DNA of 64,000 bases from JALYYC01 sp963795805. Lineage in GTDB: Bacteria > Chloroflexota > Dormibacteria > CF-121. The notes beneath the pieces were generated by a model. That model was not told where the DNA came from. It did not search any database and saw only the letters and a list, made by a program, of their open reading frames with translations. Of the stretch, positions 18,550 through 26,751 are shown one piece after another (within the stretch, counting starts at the first letter, position 1; the number at the start of each line of letters is the position of its first letter). Position numbers and translations under genes: made by a program. The stretch covers positions 434,001-498,000 of the forward strand of contig CAWCIV010000004.1 of the NCBI GenBank assembly GCA_963795805.1, read 5' to 3'.

Positions 18550-19766
18550 TCGAGGCGGACTTCGTGCTCCGCCATGCCGGGCAGCTGGCCACCATGGTGC
18601 CCGGACGGGACGACCCCCTGGGCCGCGTGACCGATGCGGCGCTGGCCGCGCGTGACGGGCTCGTCGTCTGGGTCGGAAAAGATCGGGATCTCGAGGCCGC
18701 CGTCGCGCTGGACGGTGACGTGCTGGACGCGCAGGGCGCCTGCGTCATCCCGGGACTGGTCGATGCCCATACCCACCCCATCTTTGCCGGTGATCGCGCC
18801 GATGAGTTCGCCGAGCGCGTGGCGGGCGTGCCCTATACAAGCCAGCAGGCCGAGGGCCGAGGGATCCAGCGGACCGTGCGATCGACCCGCGCCGCCGACG
18901 AGGCGACGCTGCTGGGGCTGGCCATGGCGCGCGCCGACCGGTTTCTCGCGCATGGCACCACCACCATCGAGGCGAAATCGGGCTACGGGCTCAATCCGGA
19001 GCGCGAACGGATGTCGTTGGTGGTGCTGCGTCAACTGGCTGCCCGCACGTCCCTGCGCGTCGTCCCGACCTTTCTCGGCGCTCACGTGGTCCCGGACGGG
19101 ATCGGGCGCGAGGCCTACCTCCGCTCGCTGCTCGAGGAGATGCTGCCGAGCTTCACTGGCCTCGCCAGGTTCTGCGACGCCTGGTGCGATGCGCCGGCAT
19201 TCACGGCCGCCGAGGTCAGGCAGGTGCTGACACGGGCGCGGGCGCTCGGATATCAGCTCCGCGTGCATGCAGCGCAACTGGGTGAAGGCGACGGCCCCGA
19301 CATCGCCGCCGAGCTCGGCGCCGCCAGCGCCGATCACCTCGAGTACGTGACCCGGGCTCAGATCGACGCGCTGGTGCGGGCGGGGACGGTGGCCGTCCTC
19401 TGCCCGGCGGCGAACTTCACCGTTCCCAACAGCCGGCGGCCGCCGATCGAGGCGATGCGCGAGGCCGGGATACCGCTGGCGATCGCGAGCGACCTCAACC
19501 CTGGCACCGCCAACTCGGAGAGCCTGACCTTCGCCATGAGCCTCGCCTGTGCCGAGTGGGGCATGACGCCGACCGAGGTGCTCCAGGGAGCAACCCGGCA
19601 CGCGGCCCGCTCCTTGCGGCTCGAGGAGGCCGGCGTCCTGCGTCCCGGGAGCTTCGCCGACTGTGCCGTGCTGGAGGTCGAACGGCCCGAAGCCATTCCC
19701 TACTATGTCGGAGTGAATCGGGTTCGCACCACCGTCGTGCGAGGGAGTGTGTGGGCCAGCTCGTAG
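18546..19766 (+). CDS. hutI: Imidazolonepropionase
   Basis: Third step: hydrolyses imidazolone-5-propionate to N-formimino-L-glutamate. It is an amidohydrolase-fold metalloenzyme with the metal ligands His75 and His77 in DAHTHP, a conserved KSGYGL, LRVHAAQLGEGDG (third His region), SADHLEYV and the metal Asp in ASDLNPGTANSESL. Length 406 is standard. GTG start overlaps the hutU stop. Its 3' end overlaps ftcD by 16 bases. Confidence 0.96.
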   Translation: MIEADFVLRHAGQLATMVPGRDDPLGRVTDAALAARDGLVVWVGKDRDLEAAVALDGDVLDAQGACVIPGLVDAHTHPIFAGDRADEFAERVAGVPYTSQQAEGRGIQRTVRSTRAADEATLLGLAMARADRFLAHGTTTIEAKSGYGLNPERERMSLVVLRQLAARTSLRVVPTFLGAHVVPDGIGREAYLRSLLEEMLPSFTGLARFCDAWCDAPAFTAAEVRQVLTRARALGYQLRVHAAQLGEGDGPDIAAELGAASADHLEYVTRAQIDALVRAGTVAVLCPAANFTVPNSRRPPIEAMREAGIPLAIASDLNPGTANSESLTFAMSLACAEWGMTPTEVLQGATRHAARSLRLEEAGVLRPGSFADCAVLEVERPEAIPYYVGVNRVRTTVVRGSVWASS

Positions 19767-20651
19767 AGTGCGTGCCAAATTTTTCCGAAGGCCGCCGTCG
19801 CGAGGTCATCGATGCCATCGTCGGAGCGATCCGCCAGGCCGGCGCCCGCATCATCGACGTGCAGGCCGACGCCGCCCATAACCGGATGGTGGTCACCTTC
19901 GTCAGCGAGCCGGAGCTCGCCGTCGACGCCGCGCTGGCGGGCGCTCGGGTGGCAACCGACCGCATCGACCTGCGCCAGCATCACGGCGAGCATCCGCGCA
20001 TGGGCGCCACCGATGTCGTCCCCTTTGTCCCCTTTGCGGATCTGCCGATGGCGGTCTGCATCGAGCTGGCCCATCGTCTCGGGGCGCGGATGTGGAGCGA
20101 GCTGCAGGTGCCGGTCTACTACTACGGGGAGGCAGCCTCGCAGCCCGAACGCCGCGAGCTCGAGAAGGTGAGACGGGGAGGGTTCGAGGAGCTGGTGGTC
20201 GCGATCGCGGACCCCGAGCGCCGGCCCGACGAGGGGAATGCGGCGACCCACGCGAGTGCCGGCGCGACGGCCGTGGGCGCTCGCATCCCACTGATCGCCT
20301 ACAACGTAAATCTGAAGACCACCGACCTGGCGGTTGCCAAGGAGATCGCCCGGACGATCCGCGCCTCCTCCGGCGGGCTGCCCAACGTCAAGGCGCTTGG
20401 CTTCAACCTGGCCGAGCGCGGGCCTGGTTCAGGTTTCGATGAACCTGACCGACTATCGGGTTACCAACGTCTGGAAGGTCTTCCGCGTGATTCACGACGA
20501 GGCGGCCCGGCGAGGGGTCGAGGTCGAGGGATCCGAGATCGTCGGCACCATCCCACTCGACGCCGCGACCCGCACCATCAGGGATGCCCTGCTCGAACCC
20601 ACCTTCAAAATGGACCAGATCCTCGAAAAACGCGTCTGGGCCGCGGAATGA
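19751..20651 (+). CDS. ftcD: Glutamate formimidoyltransferase, single-base frameshift
   Basis: Moves the formimino group from N-formimino-glutamate to tetrahydrofolate, giving glutamate. Formiminotransferase features: CVPNFSEGRR near the N-terminus, HNRMVVTFV, IDLRQHHGEHPRMGATDVVPFVP, PVYYYGEA, RPDEGNAATHASAGATAVGARIPLIAYNVNL and, after the shift, LVQVSMNLTDYRVTNVWKVF. The frame breaks in a GGG run at 20420-20422: removing one G joins both halves into a ~299-residue protein. Without that correction the frame runs through nonsense into the next gene, giving a false two-domain fusion. Start GTG 19751, inside hutI. Confidence 0.88.
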
Positions 20652-21208
20652 CCGTCGGGTCGACCTCGGTCGAGGAGTACCTCCGTCAGCTCGGCAGCAC
20701 GTCGGCGGTTCCGGGAGGCGGCAGCGCGGCGGCGCTGGCCGGCGCGATGGGCGTCGCCCTGCTTGGCATGGTGGCGGCGCTCAGCGCCCGGAAGGCCGCG
20801 GACTCCGGCGAGCGGGAGTGGCTGTCGGCGCTGGCGCCGGAGCTCGAGCAGCTACGGGGCCGGCTGCTCCAACTGAGCCAGGATGACATCGACGCGTACC
20901 GCGCGGTCCTCGATGCCCGCAAGCGGAAGGCGTCGGCGAGTGAGCGCAACCAGGTCTCCGCGCGCGCGGCTGAGGTCCCCTTGGAGACGGCGAGGGCCTG
21001 CGATCGCGCCCTGTCGATCTTTTCCGACGTGAGTCCCATCGCCTGGGAGATGACGCGCTCGGACCTGAACGCAGGCGGTGCCTTGCTCGCGGTCGGGCTC
21101 CGCGCGGCTCTGGCCAACGTGGCCGTCAATCTACCCGATCTCGACGGCGCCACACGAGCGGGTCTCGAGGCCGCCTATCGAGCGGTACAGGCGAAGCACC
21201 CGGGCTGA
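20648..21208 (+). CDS. fchA: Formimidoyltetrahydrofolate cyclodeaminase
   Basis: Releases ammonia from 5-formimino-tetrahydrofolate to give 5,10-methenyl-tetrahydrofolate, completing the folate branch of histidine breakdown. The 186-residue helical protein has the family signature TSAVPGGGSAAALAGAMGVAL (split here: AVPGGGSAAALAG at ~17-29), the DDIDAYRAVLDARK helix, and SDLNAGGALLAVGLRAALANVAVNL. It overlaps ftcD by four bases (ATGA) and is the last gene of the hut operon. A short GGCGGC/GCCGCC hairpin (21247-21267) follows but has no T tract. Confidence 0.92.
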   Translation: MTVGSTSVEEYLRQLGSTSAVPGGGSAAALAGAMGVALLGMVAALSARKAADSGEREWLSALAPELEQLRGRLLQLSQDDIDAYRAVLDARKRKASASERNQVSARAAEVPLETARACDRALSIFSDVSPIAWEMTRSDLNAGGALLAVGLRAALANVAVNLPDLDGATRAGLEAAYRAVQAKHPG

Positions 21209-21377
21209 TCCGCCTGGCGCAGCCCGTCCTCCCGGGCACCCTTGATGGCGGCTCGGCCTAGGCCGCCCGCCGCCGGCTGATCTCGAATCGCCGCGGAGTG
21301 ATCCATTTTCGCTGGTCACCGTATGCACTGATGAGACCCCGCGCGGAAGGGAATGAACTTTTTCGGAGGTAATTGTC

Positions 21378-21779
21378 ATGGGTAATCGTTCGATGGTACA
21401 AACCGTTGCGCTCGTCTTCGGCGTCGTCTATCTCGCTGTCGGCATCGTTGGCTTCCTGCCCTTCCTGGGCGGGTCCTACACGCAGACCAGCAGCAACCTG
21501 CTCGGGATCTTCTCGATCAACCTGCTGCACAACCTCGTTCACGTGATCATCGGCGTTGCCGGCATCGCCGCGGCGGCCACGCTGGCCGGCTCACGGACCT
21601 ACGAGCAGGTCGTCGGCGTGGTTCTGCTCGCGCTCGGCGTCGTCGGGATCTTCGTTGCGCAGCCCCTCGGCCTGCTCAACATCGGCGGCCCCGATATCTT
21701 CCTGCACCTCGCGACCGGCGCCATCCTCGCCTACTTCGGTTTCGCCGCCGCGACCTCGCCGCGCCGCGTCACGGCGTAA
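21378..21779 (+). CDS. DUF4383-type membrane protein
   Basis: A 133-residue protein with four membrane helices and short loops. The pattern GVVYLAVGIVGFLPF, LLGIFSINLLHNLVHVIIGVAGI and INIGGPDIFLHLATGAIL-like C-terminal half match the DUF4383 family common in high-GC monoderms. Function unknown. A strong RBS (GGAGG, 21365-21369) precedes the ATG and a clean terminator follows, so it is a monocistronic, probably well-expressed gene. Confidence 0.8.
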   Translation: MGNRSMVQTVALVFGVVYLAVGIVGFLPFLGGSYTQTSSNLLGIFSINLLHNLVHVIIGVAGIAAAATLAGSRTYEQVVGVVLLALGVVGIFVAQPLGLLNIGGPDIFLHLATGAILAYFGFAAATSPRRVTA

Positions 21780-21794
21780 GCGCCCACTCCCCCA

Positions 21795-21825
21795 ACGCCC
21801 CCGGTCCGCGCCGGGGGCGTTTTCT
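21795..21825 (+). terminator. Intrinsic terminator after the DUF4383 gene
   Basis: A perfect 10-bp GC stem (21795-21804 with 21811-21820), a 6-nt loop and a TTTCT tail, 15 bp after the stop. Confidence 0.85.
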
Positions 21826-21830
21826 ATCCC

Positions 21831-21836
21831 TAGACT
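21831..21836 (+). promoter_or_regulatory. -10 box TAGACT of the leaderless hydrolase gene
   Basis: TAGACT ends 7 nt before the GTG at 21844 and directly follows the terminator of the previous gene, so an independent promoter must be here. No Shine-Dalgarno is present. Confidence 0.5.
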
Positions 21837-21843
21837 GCATTCC

Positions 21844-22731
21844 GTGACTGGCTTTCCCTCGTTCGAGAACCGGACGGCGACGCTCGATGGCGTCACCGTT
21901 CATTACCTCTGCGGAGGGAAGGGGCCGCCGGTGCTGCTGGTGCATGGCCTTGGCAGCTCCGCCGGCGTCGAGTTCTTCTACAACCTGGAGGCGCTTGCCG
22001 CGTCGCACCAGGTGATCGCGATCGATCTTCCCGGCTTCGGCCAGTCGGACAAGCCCGCGCTCGCCTACACCATCGACCTCTTCGTGCGGGTGGTGCGTGA
22101 CCTCATGGCATCCATCGGGCTCCAGCGGACCGCCGTCATCGGTGTCTCGATGGGTGGCCGCGTCGCGCTCGGCCTCGCCCTCGATGCGCCGGAATGCGTC
22201 GACCGCCTGATCCTCGTCGACGCGCTTGGGGTTGGCCAGCCGCGGCCCGTCCTGGCCTACCGGTTGCTGCTGACGAAAGGCCTCGGTGAGCTGACGCTGA
22301 GCGGGACCGCGCGCGCGCTTCGCGGCATGAACCCGAAAACGATTCGGCGTTTCTGGCGCTGGTACCTGCGGCGTCCGGGCCCGATCGATACGATCCTGAG
22401 CGACGATCGGATCAGCAACCACAGCCGGCTGCTGTCAACGCCGGCGTATCGAGCCGCCTATCTGTCGGCGCTGCGGTCGATCGCGGGGTCGCGCCGGCTG
22501 CGTGACGGCGTGGTGGTCGACAGCCGCCTGTCGGAGCTCGCCATGCCGACGCTGCTGGTCTGGGGCCGCCACGACCATCTCTTCCCGGCGGAGCATGCGG
22601 CGGCGGCGGCGCGCAAGATTCCCGGGGCCCGCACCGAGATCTTCGAGGGCAGTGGCCACACGCCGCAGATGGAGGAGCCCGACCGATTCAACCGCCTGGT
22701 GCTCGACTTTCTCACGGTGACGCCGGGGTGA
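21844..22731 (+). CDS. Alpha/beta hydrolase
   Basis: A soluble serine hydrolase of the alpha/beta fold. Oxyanion motif LLVHGLGSS, nucleophile elbow GVSMGGR (Ser near residue 100), acid in LVWGRHDHLFP and catalytic His in GSGHTPQMEEP form a complete triad. The cap domain (residues ~140-200, with RRFWRWYLRRPGP) is of the ring-cleaving or lipase-like kind, but the substrate is unknown. The frame is open further upstream, but that part overlaps the DUF4383 gene in another frame; the promoter box at 21831 and the terminator support GTG 21844. Confidence 0.87.
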   Translation: MTGFPSFENRTATLDGVTVHYLCGGKGPPVLLVHGLGSSAGVEFFYNLEALAASHQVIAIDLPGFGQSDKPALAYTIDLFVRVVRDLMASIGLQRTAVIGVSMGGRVALGLALDAPECVDRLILVDALGVGQPRPVLAYRLLLTKGLGELTLSGTARALRGMNPKTIRRFWRWYLRRPGPIDTILSDDRISNHSRLLSTPAYRAAYLSALRSIAGSRRLRDGVVVDSRLSELAMPTLLVWGRHDHLFPAEHAAAAARKIPGARTEIFEGSGHTPQMEEPDRFNRLVLDFLTVTPG

Positions 22732-22987
22732 CCGGATGGCCCAGTCGGGCGGCGTAGTAGGCGAGGATCCACTGGAAGGCGGTGACGACGCCGGCGATCA
22801 CCAGGATCAGGCCACCGAGGCCGACCACGGCAGGCCAGATCCGCCGGATGCGGTAGCGTCGGTAGCGGCCGAACGTCACCCAGAAGCTCCGGCTCGTCAG
22901 GCCGTAGCGCCGGCCCGCGGTCAAGGCCAGCCGGAGCAGCCCGATGCCGCTGCAAACGAGCAGGATCGCGAGGATCAGCAGCGAGCG
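22712..22987 (-). CDS. Small two-helix membrane protein, start unclear
   Basis: The open stretch encodes up to 91 residues with two hydrophobic helices: LLILAILLVCSGIGLL near the N-terminus and AVVGLGGLILVIAGVVTA further on, separated by a very basic loop (FGRYRRYRIRRIW). The only standard start is TTG at 22924, which would remove the first helix; upstream of that the frame is closed by TAA at 22990-22988. Either a non-standard start, a small sequence error, or 5' loss by the promoter region of nrdJ explains this. It overlaps the 3' end of the hydrolase gene by 20 bases. No family recognised. Confidence 0.4.
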   Translation of the reverse strand, partial: RSLLILAILLVCSGIGLLRLALTAGRRYGLTSRSFWVTFGRYRRYRIRRIWPAVVGLGGLILVIAGVVTAFQWILAYYAARLGHPVTPASP

Positions 22988-22991
22988 TTAC

Positions 22992-23037
22992 ACTCCATAT
23001 ATTGGGGTTGGAGGGGGTCGGACCCCATACATTTTGT
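22992..23037 (+). promoter_or_regulatory. Two tandem NrdR-box-like operators upstream of nrdJ
   Basis: Two related 16-bp elements, at 22992-23007 (core CCATATATTG) and 23022-23037 (core CCATACATTT), begin 30 bp apart, about three helical turns. Each matches about 12 of 16 positions of the known NrdR consensus acaCwAtATaTwGtgt. They sit directly upstream of the nrdJ -35 element. NrdR is the ATP-cone repressor of ribonucleotide reductase genes and binds paired boxes with this spacing. The nrdR gene is not in the window. Confidence 0.6.
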
Positions 23038-23047
23038 TGTAAACTAG

Positions 23048-23076
23048 TTGACAGCCCTAATCCTAAGTCATACGAT
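23048..23076 (+). promoter_or_regulatory. Consensus sigma-70 promoter of nrdJ
   Basis: TTGACA (23048-23053), 17-bp spacer, TACGAT (23071-23076). The transcript would start near 23083, leaving a ~30-nt leader with GGAGG at 23101-23105 before ATG 23114. The leader is too short for a cobalamin riboswitch. Confidence 0.8.
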
Positions 23077-23113
23077 GTGGGGCGCTTCACCCCACTCCAC
23101 GGAGGTCTCATTC

Positions 23114-25951
23114 ATGCCCCGATCCACCCAGAAGACGTCAGCCGAACGACCCAACGCGCCCGCCGCCGCGCCGGTGGCCAACGGCCAGAAGCGGAACCGT
23201 AACGGTCTCACCTGGAAGCGGTATTTCAGCCGCCCGGGCGTCCCATCCTTCGACGAGGTGGACTGGGAAACCCGCTCGGCGAGCATCACCAACGAGAAGG
23301 GTGAGGTGGTCTTCGAGCAGCATGACGTCGAGATTCCGACCACCTGGTCGCAGGTGGCCACCAACGTCGTCGTCTCCAAGTACTTCCGCGGCGTGATCGG
23401 GACCCCGGAGCGGGAGCGGAGCGTGAAGCAGTTGATCGGGCGTGTGACGCGCACCATTCACGGATGGGCGGTCAAGCAGGAGTATTTTGCGACGCCGGAA
23501 GCGGCAGAGACCTTTCGTGAGGAATTGAGCCATCTGCTGGTCCACCAGAAGGCGGCCTTCAACAGCCCCGTCTGGTTCAACGTCGGGATCGAGCCGCGTC
23601 CCCAGATGTCGGCCTGCTTCATCAACAAGGTGGACGACACGATGGAATCAATCCTGACCCTGGCGAAAACGGAGGGCATGCTCTTCAAGTACGGGTCGGG
23701 CACCGGCACCAACCTGTCGCCGATCCGCTCCTCGCGAGAATTGCTCGCCGGCGGCGGTACCGCCTCCGGCCCGGTCTCCTTCATGAAGGGCTACGACGCC
23801 TTTGCCGGCGTGATCAAGTCCGGAGGCAAGACGCGGCGGGCGGCCAAGATGGTCATTCTCAATATCGACCATCCCGACATCGTCGAGTTCATCAACTGCA
23901 AGGTCGAGGAGGAACGGAAAGCCTGGACCCTGATCGAGGCCGGCTACGATCCGTCCTTCAATGGCCCGGCCTACAGCTCCGTCTTCTTCCAGAACTCGAA
24001 CAACAGTGTCCGGGTGAAGGATGACTTCATGAGGGCGGTCGAGGACGACGGCGAATGGCACACGATCGGCGTCGTGAGCGGACAGATCATGGACACCTAC
24101 CGCGCCCGCGACCTGGCCCGGATGATGGCCGACGCCGCCTGGGCAAGCGGAGATCCGGGTCTGCAATATGACACAACCGTCAATCGGTGGCACACCTGCC
24201 CCAACACGGACCGGATCAATGCCTCCAACCCCTGCTCGGAATACATGTTCCTGGACAACACCTCCTGCAACCTCGCCTCGATCAACCTGATGAAGTTCCT
24301 CGACGAGCGTGGCGAATTCGATGTCGAGGCGTATCGAGAGGCCTGCCGGATTCTGATCACGGCCCAGGAGATCCTGGTCGACAACGCCAGCTATCCCACC
24401 GAGGCGATCACGCGCAACAGCCAGGACTTCCGCCCGCTCGGCCTGGGCTACGCCAACCTGGGGGCCTTGCTGATGGCGTCCGGGCTTCCCTATGACAGTG
24501 ATGCCGGGCGCGACGTCGCGGCGGCGCTGACCGCAGTCATGACCGGGGAGGCGTATGCGCAGTCGGCGCGGATCGCCCAGAAGAAGGGTCCCTTCAACGG
24601 CTTCGCCATCAACCGCGAGCCGATGCTGCGGGTCATGGCCCAGCACCGCGCCTCGGTCGAGCACATCAACCCGGCCCATGTGCCACTGCCGCTGCTGACG
24701 GCAGCGCGCGACGCCTGGGGCAAGGCCTACGAGCTCGGGGCCGCCCATGGCTATCGCAATTCACAGGCCACGGTGATCGCGCCGACCGGGACGATCGGTT
24801 TCATGATGGATTGCGACACGACCGGGATCGAGCCGGACATCGCGCTGGTCAAGTACAAGAAGCTGGTCGGCGGCGGCATGCTCAAGCTGGTCAACCAGAC
24901 GGTTCCGATCGCGCTCCGCCGGCTCGGCTACCCGGAGAGCCAGGTGTCTGACATCCTTCAGTACATCGACGACACGGACACGATCGAGGGGGCCCCGCAC
25001 CTGCGCGCGGACGACCTCGCGGTCTTCGATTGCGCCTTCAAGCCGGCCAGGGGCATGCGGACCATCCACTATATGGGCCACGTCAAGATGATGGCCGCCG
25101 CCCAGCCGTTTATCTCGGGCGCCATCTCCAAGACGGTGAACATGCCGGAGCACGCGACCCCCGAGGACATCATGGAGGTCTACCTCGAGGGATGGCGGAT
25201 GGGACTGAAGGCGATTGCGATCTACCGGGATGGGTCGAAGCGCTCGCAGCCGCTGAACACCGCCCTGGACGTCAAGAAGGCCGCTCCGGCGGCAGCCAGC
25301 CTGCCCGCCGACACGCCGACCGCGTCGACGGAACCGAGCGGTCCTCATGCCGTCCGTCGCAAGCTGCCCGACGAACGCCGCGCCATCACGCACAAGTTCG
25401 ATATCCAGGGCCACGAGGGCTACATCACGGTTGGCATCTACGACGACGGCCGCCCGGGCGAGATCTTCCTGGTCATGTCCAAGGAAGGGAGCACGATTTC
25501 GGGGTTGATGGATGCCTTCGCCACCAGCATCTCGCTGGCGTTGCAGTACGGGGTTCCGCTCGAGGTCCTCGTCAAGAAGTTCGCCCACACCCGCTTCGAG
25601 CCCTCGGGTTTCACCAAGAATCCCGAGATCCCGATCGCCAAGTCGATCACCGACTACATCTTCCGCTGGCTCGCCTCGAAGTTCCTGAGTGGCACCCAGC
25701 AAGAGATCATTGGGATCGTCCGCCGCGATCCGCCGGTCGAGGTCGAGCCGTCCGCGGCGCCGGTCGACAGCGCGCCGACCGCGCCGTCAGCGCCAGCGAA
25801 ACCCGCGCCCTCGATCGAGATCAGCCAGACGAAGATCACGTTCCAGGGCCAGGAGGATTCGCCCTCCTGCTCCGACTGCGGGTCGATCATGGTTCGCAAC
25901 GGGACCTGCTACAAGTGCCTGAACTGCGGCAGCACGAGCGGCTGTTCTTAA
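23114..25951 (+). CDS. nrdJ: Adenosylcobalamin-dependent (class II) ribonucleotide reductase
   Basis: Reduces ribonucleotides to deoxyribonucleotides for DNA synthesis; oxygen-independent, uses vitamin B12 as radical source. The 945-residue protein shows the 10-stranded reductase barrel: NSPVWFNVG, MSACFINKVDD, GSGTGTNLSPIRSS, the catalytic Cys/Glu region NPCSEYMFLDNTSCNLASINL, and PTGTIGFMMDCDTTGIEPDIALVKYKKLVGGG (in part) for the radical site. A middle linker (~715-755) precedes a domain with AITHKFDIQGHEGYITVGIYDDG, and the C-terminus is a CxxC zinc-type tail (SCSDCGSIMV, CYKCLNCGSTSGC) that re-reduces the active site. Start ATG 23114 is set by the promoter and RBS; earlier in-frame codons lie inside the promoter. 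Confidence 0.96.
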   Translation: MPRSTQKTSAERPNAPAAAPVANGQKRNRNGLTWKRYFSRPGVPSFDEVDWETRSASITNEKGEVVFEQHDVEIPTTWSQVATNVVVSKYFRGVIGTPERERSVKQLIGRVTRTIHGWAVKQEYFATPEAAETFREELSHLLVHQKAAFNSPVWFNVGIEPRPQMSACFINKVDDTMESILTLAKTEGMLFKYGSGTGTNLSPIRSSRELLAGGGTASGPVSFMKGYDAFAGVIKSGGKTRRAAKMVILNIDHPDIVEFINCKVEEERKAWTLIEAGYDPSFNGPAYSSVFFQNSNNSVRVKDDFMRAVEDDGEWHTIGVVSGQIMDTYRARDLARMMADAAWASGDPGLQYDTTVNRWHTCPNTDRINASNPCSEYMFLDNTSCNLASINLMKFLDERGEFDVEAYREACRILITAQEILVDNASYPTEAITRNSQDFRPLGLGYANLGALLMASGLPYDSDAGRDVAAALTAVMTGEAYAQSARIAQKKGPFNGFAINREPMLRVMAQHRASVEHINPAHVPLPLLTAARDAWGKAYELGAAHGYRNSQATVIAPTGTIGFMMDCDTTGIEPDIALVKYKKLVGGGMLKLVNQTVPIALRRLGYPESQVSDILQYIDDTDTIEGAPHLRADDLAVFDCAFKPARGMRTIHYMGHVKMMAAAQPFISGAISKTVNMPEHATPEDIMEVYLEGWRMGLKAIAIYRDGSKRSQPLNTALDVKKAAPAAASLPADTPTASTEPSGPHAVRRKLPDERRAITHKFDIQGHEGYITVGIYDDGRPGEIFLVMSKEGSTISGLMDAFATSISLALQYGVPLEVLVKKFAHTRFEPSGFTKNPEIPIAKSITDYIFRWLASKFLSGTQQEIIGIVRRDPPVEVEPSAAPVDSAPTAPSAPAKPAPSIEISQTKITFQGQEDSPSCSDCGSIMVRNGTCYKCLNCGSTSGCS

Positions 25952-25953
25952 AT

Positions 25954-25988
25954 CGAAGGGAGGAAACCCTGCCGGTTTCCTCCCTTCG
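25954..25988 (+). terminator. 15-bp perfect hairpin after nrdJ
   Basis: 25954-25968 and 25974-25988 are perfectly complementary around a 5-nt loop, starting 3 bp after the nrdJ stop. There is no T tract, so it may act as an mRNA-stabilising or bidirectional terminator structure rather than a classic intrinsic terminator. Confidence 0.6.
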
Positions 25989-26387
25989 CGACGCGGTCGG
26001 CGGACCCGAGCCTCAGCTGCGCTTCGACGCCTCGAACGCTCGCATCGCACTACAGCGCGGCTCGCGTGGGCCGGCGGGCCCGGCCGCGTCTCATCCTTCC
26101 ATCCGGCGCGATCCGGAGGATGTTCGTCCGCGATGGGCGCATGAGGGTCCGGAATGTCCATGCGGTGGACGAACGGCGTGGGACGGAAGAAAATTTCGGT
26201 GCCGCGGGTGCGGCCTCTATTACGAAACCTGCTGCGACGGTGGTCGCTGCTCCTAACGCGGCGAAAACTTTTCCGGCGGACGTCCTGACAGAGGCCCTCG
26301 CGCGTGGCCGCCCGAAAAAAAATATGGACGCCGTATGCACAAATCCTTCATTCATGCTATGGTCGGGATTAATGAGCGCCGAGCCGC

Positions 26388-26413
26388 GCTCTGATCGTCG
26401 CGTGGATCAGAGC
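26388..26413 (+). repeat. Perfect hairpin in the gene-poor stretch
   Basis: GCTCTGATC (26388-26396) pairs exactly with GATCAGAGC (26405-26413) around an 8-nt loop. There is no T tract after it. It could be part of a leader RNA or an operator. Confidence 0.4.
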
Positions 26414-26736
26414 GAGGAAAACGAAAGGGGCAACACTCACAAGGGGTCCAGGTCCACGTCGAGGAGGTTGATGCGGACCGAACCGGACATCGCGATTGGT
26501 TCTCTGAGCTACCGCGATGACCTCAATGGCCATGACCTCGTGCGTGTCCCTCGTCGCGCTCCGCACGCCGGAGGGTTGATCGCGAATGATCGCCGATCCC
26601 CCCGACGCGTGCCTCTCCTTTTGCTTCCGGTATCCGGCCGCGCCGGCGCCCGCGCGTCCACGGCTCACGTGGCGCTCACGCGTGTTCGGCGGCGGCGCAT
26701 TGCGTCAAGCGGCCGACCGGGAGAGTCTTGCTAAGA

Positions 26737-26746
26737 AGGAGGTGAC
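26737..26746 (+). promoter_or_regulatory. Near-perfect Shine-Dalgarno of the lysine-rich peptide
   Basis: AAGGAGGTGA complements ten consecutive bases of the usual 3' end of 16S rRNA; the GGAGG core is 8 nt from ATG 26752, the optimal distance. It is the strongest ribosome binding site I noticed in the window and decides the start of the small gene. Confidence 0.8.
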
Positions 26747-26751
26747 CTGGA

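Larger units (their letters stand above)
25989..26751 (+). other. Gene-poor stretch of about 760 bp
   Basis: No convincing standard gene. Contents seen: a zinc-ribbon-coding frame without a normal start, ending at the TAA 26254-26256 (see findings); an AT-rich patch near 26318-26360; a perfect 9-bp hairpin at 26388-26413; and an Arg-rich open frame from ATG 26471 to TAA 26734 that is probably non-coding. The right end holds the very strong ribosome binding site of the lysine-rich peptide gene. It may contain the promoter and leader RNA of that gene. Confidence 0.5.

Noticed and set aside
23038..23113. Cobalamin riboswitch upstream of B12-dependent nrdJ
   Set aside because: The leader after the consensus promoter is only ~30 nt; no B12-box.
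23088..25702. Several long minus-strand frames opposite nrdJ
   Set aside because: They have no motifs and mirror nrdJ codons; nrdJ is unambiguous on the plus strand.
26471..26734. Arg-rich open frame before the lysine-rich peptide
   Set aside because: SD-like GAGGAGG is too close to the ATG, no domain, composition like non-coding GC-rich DNA.
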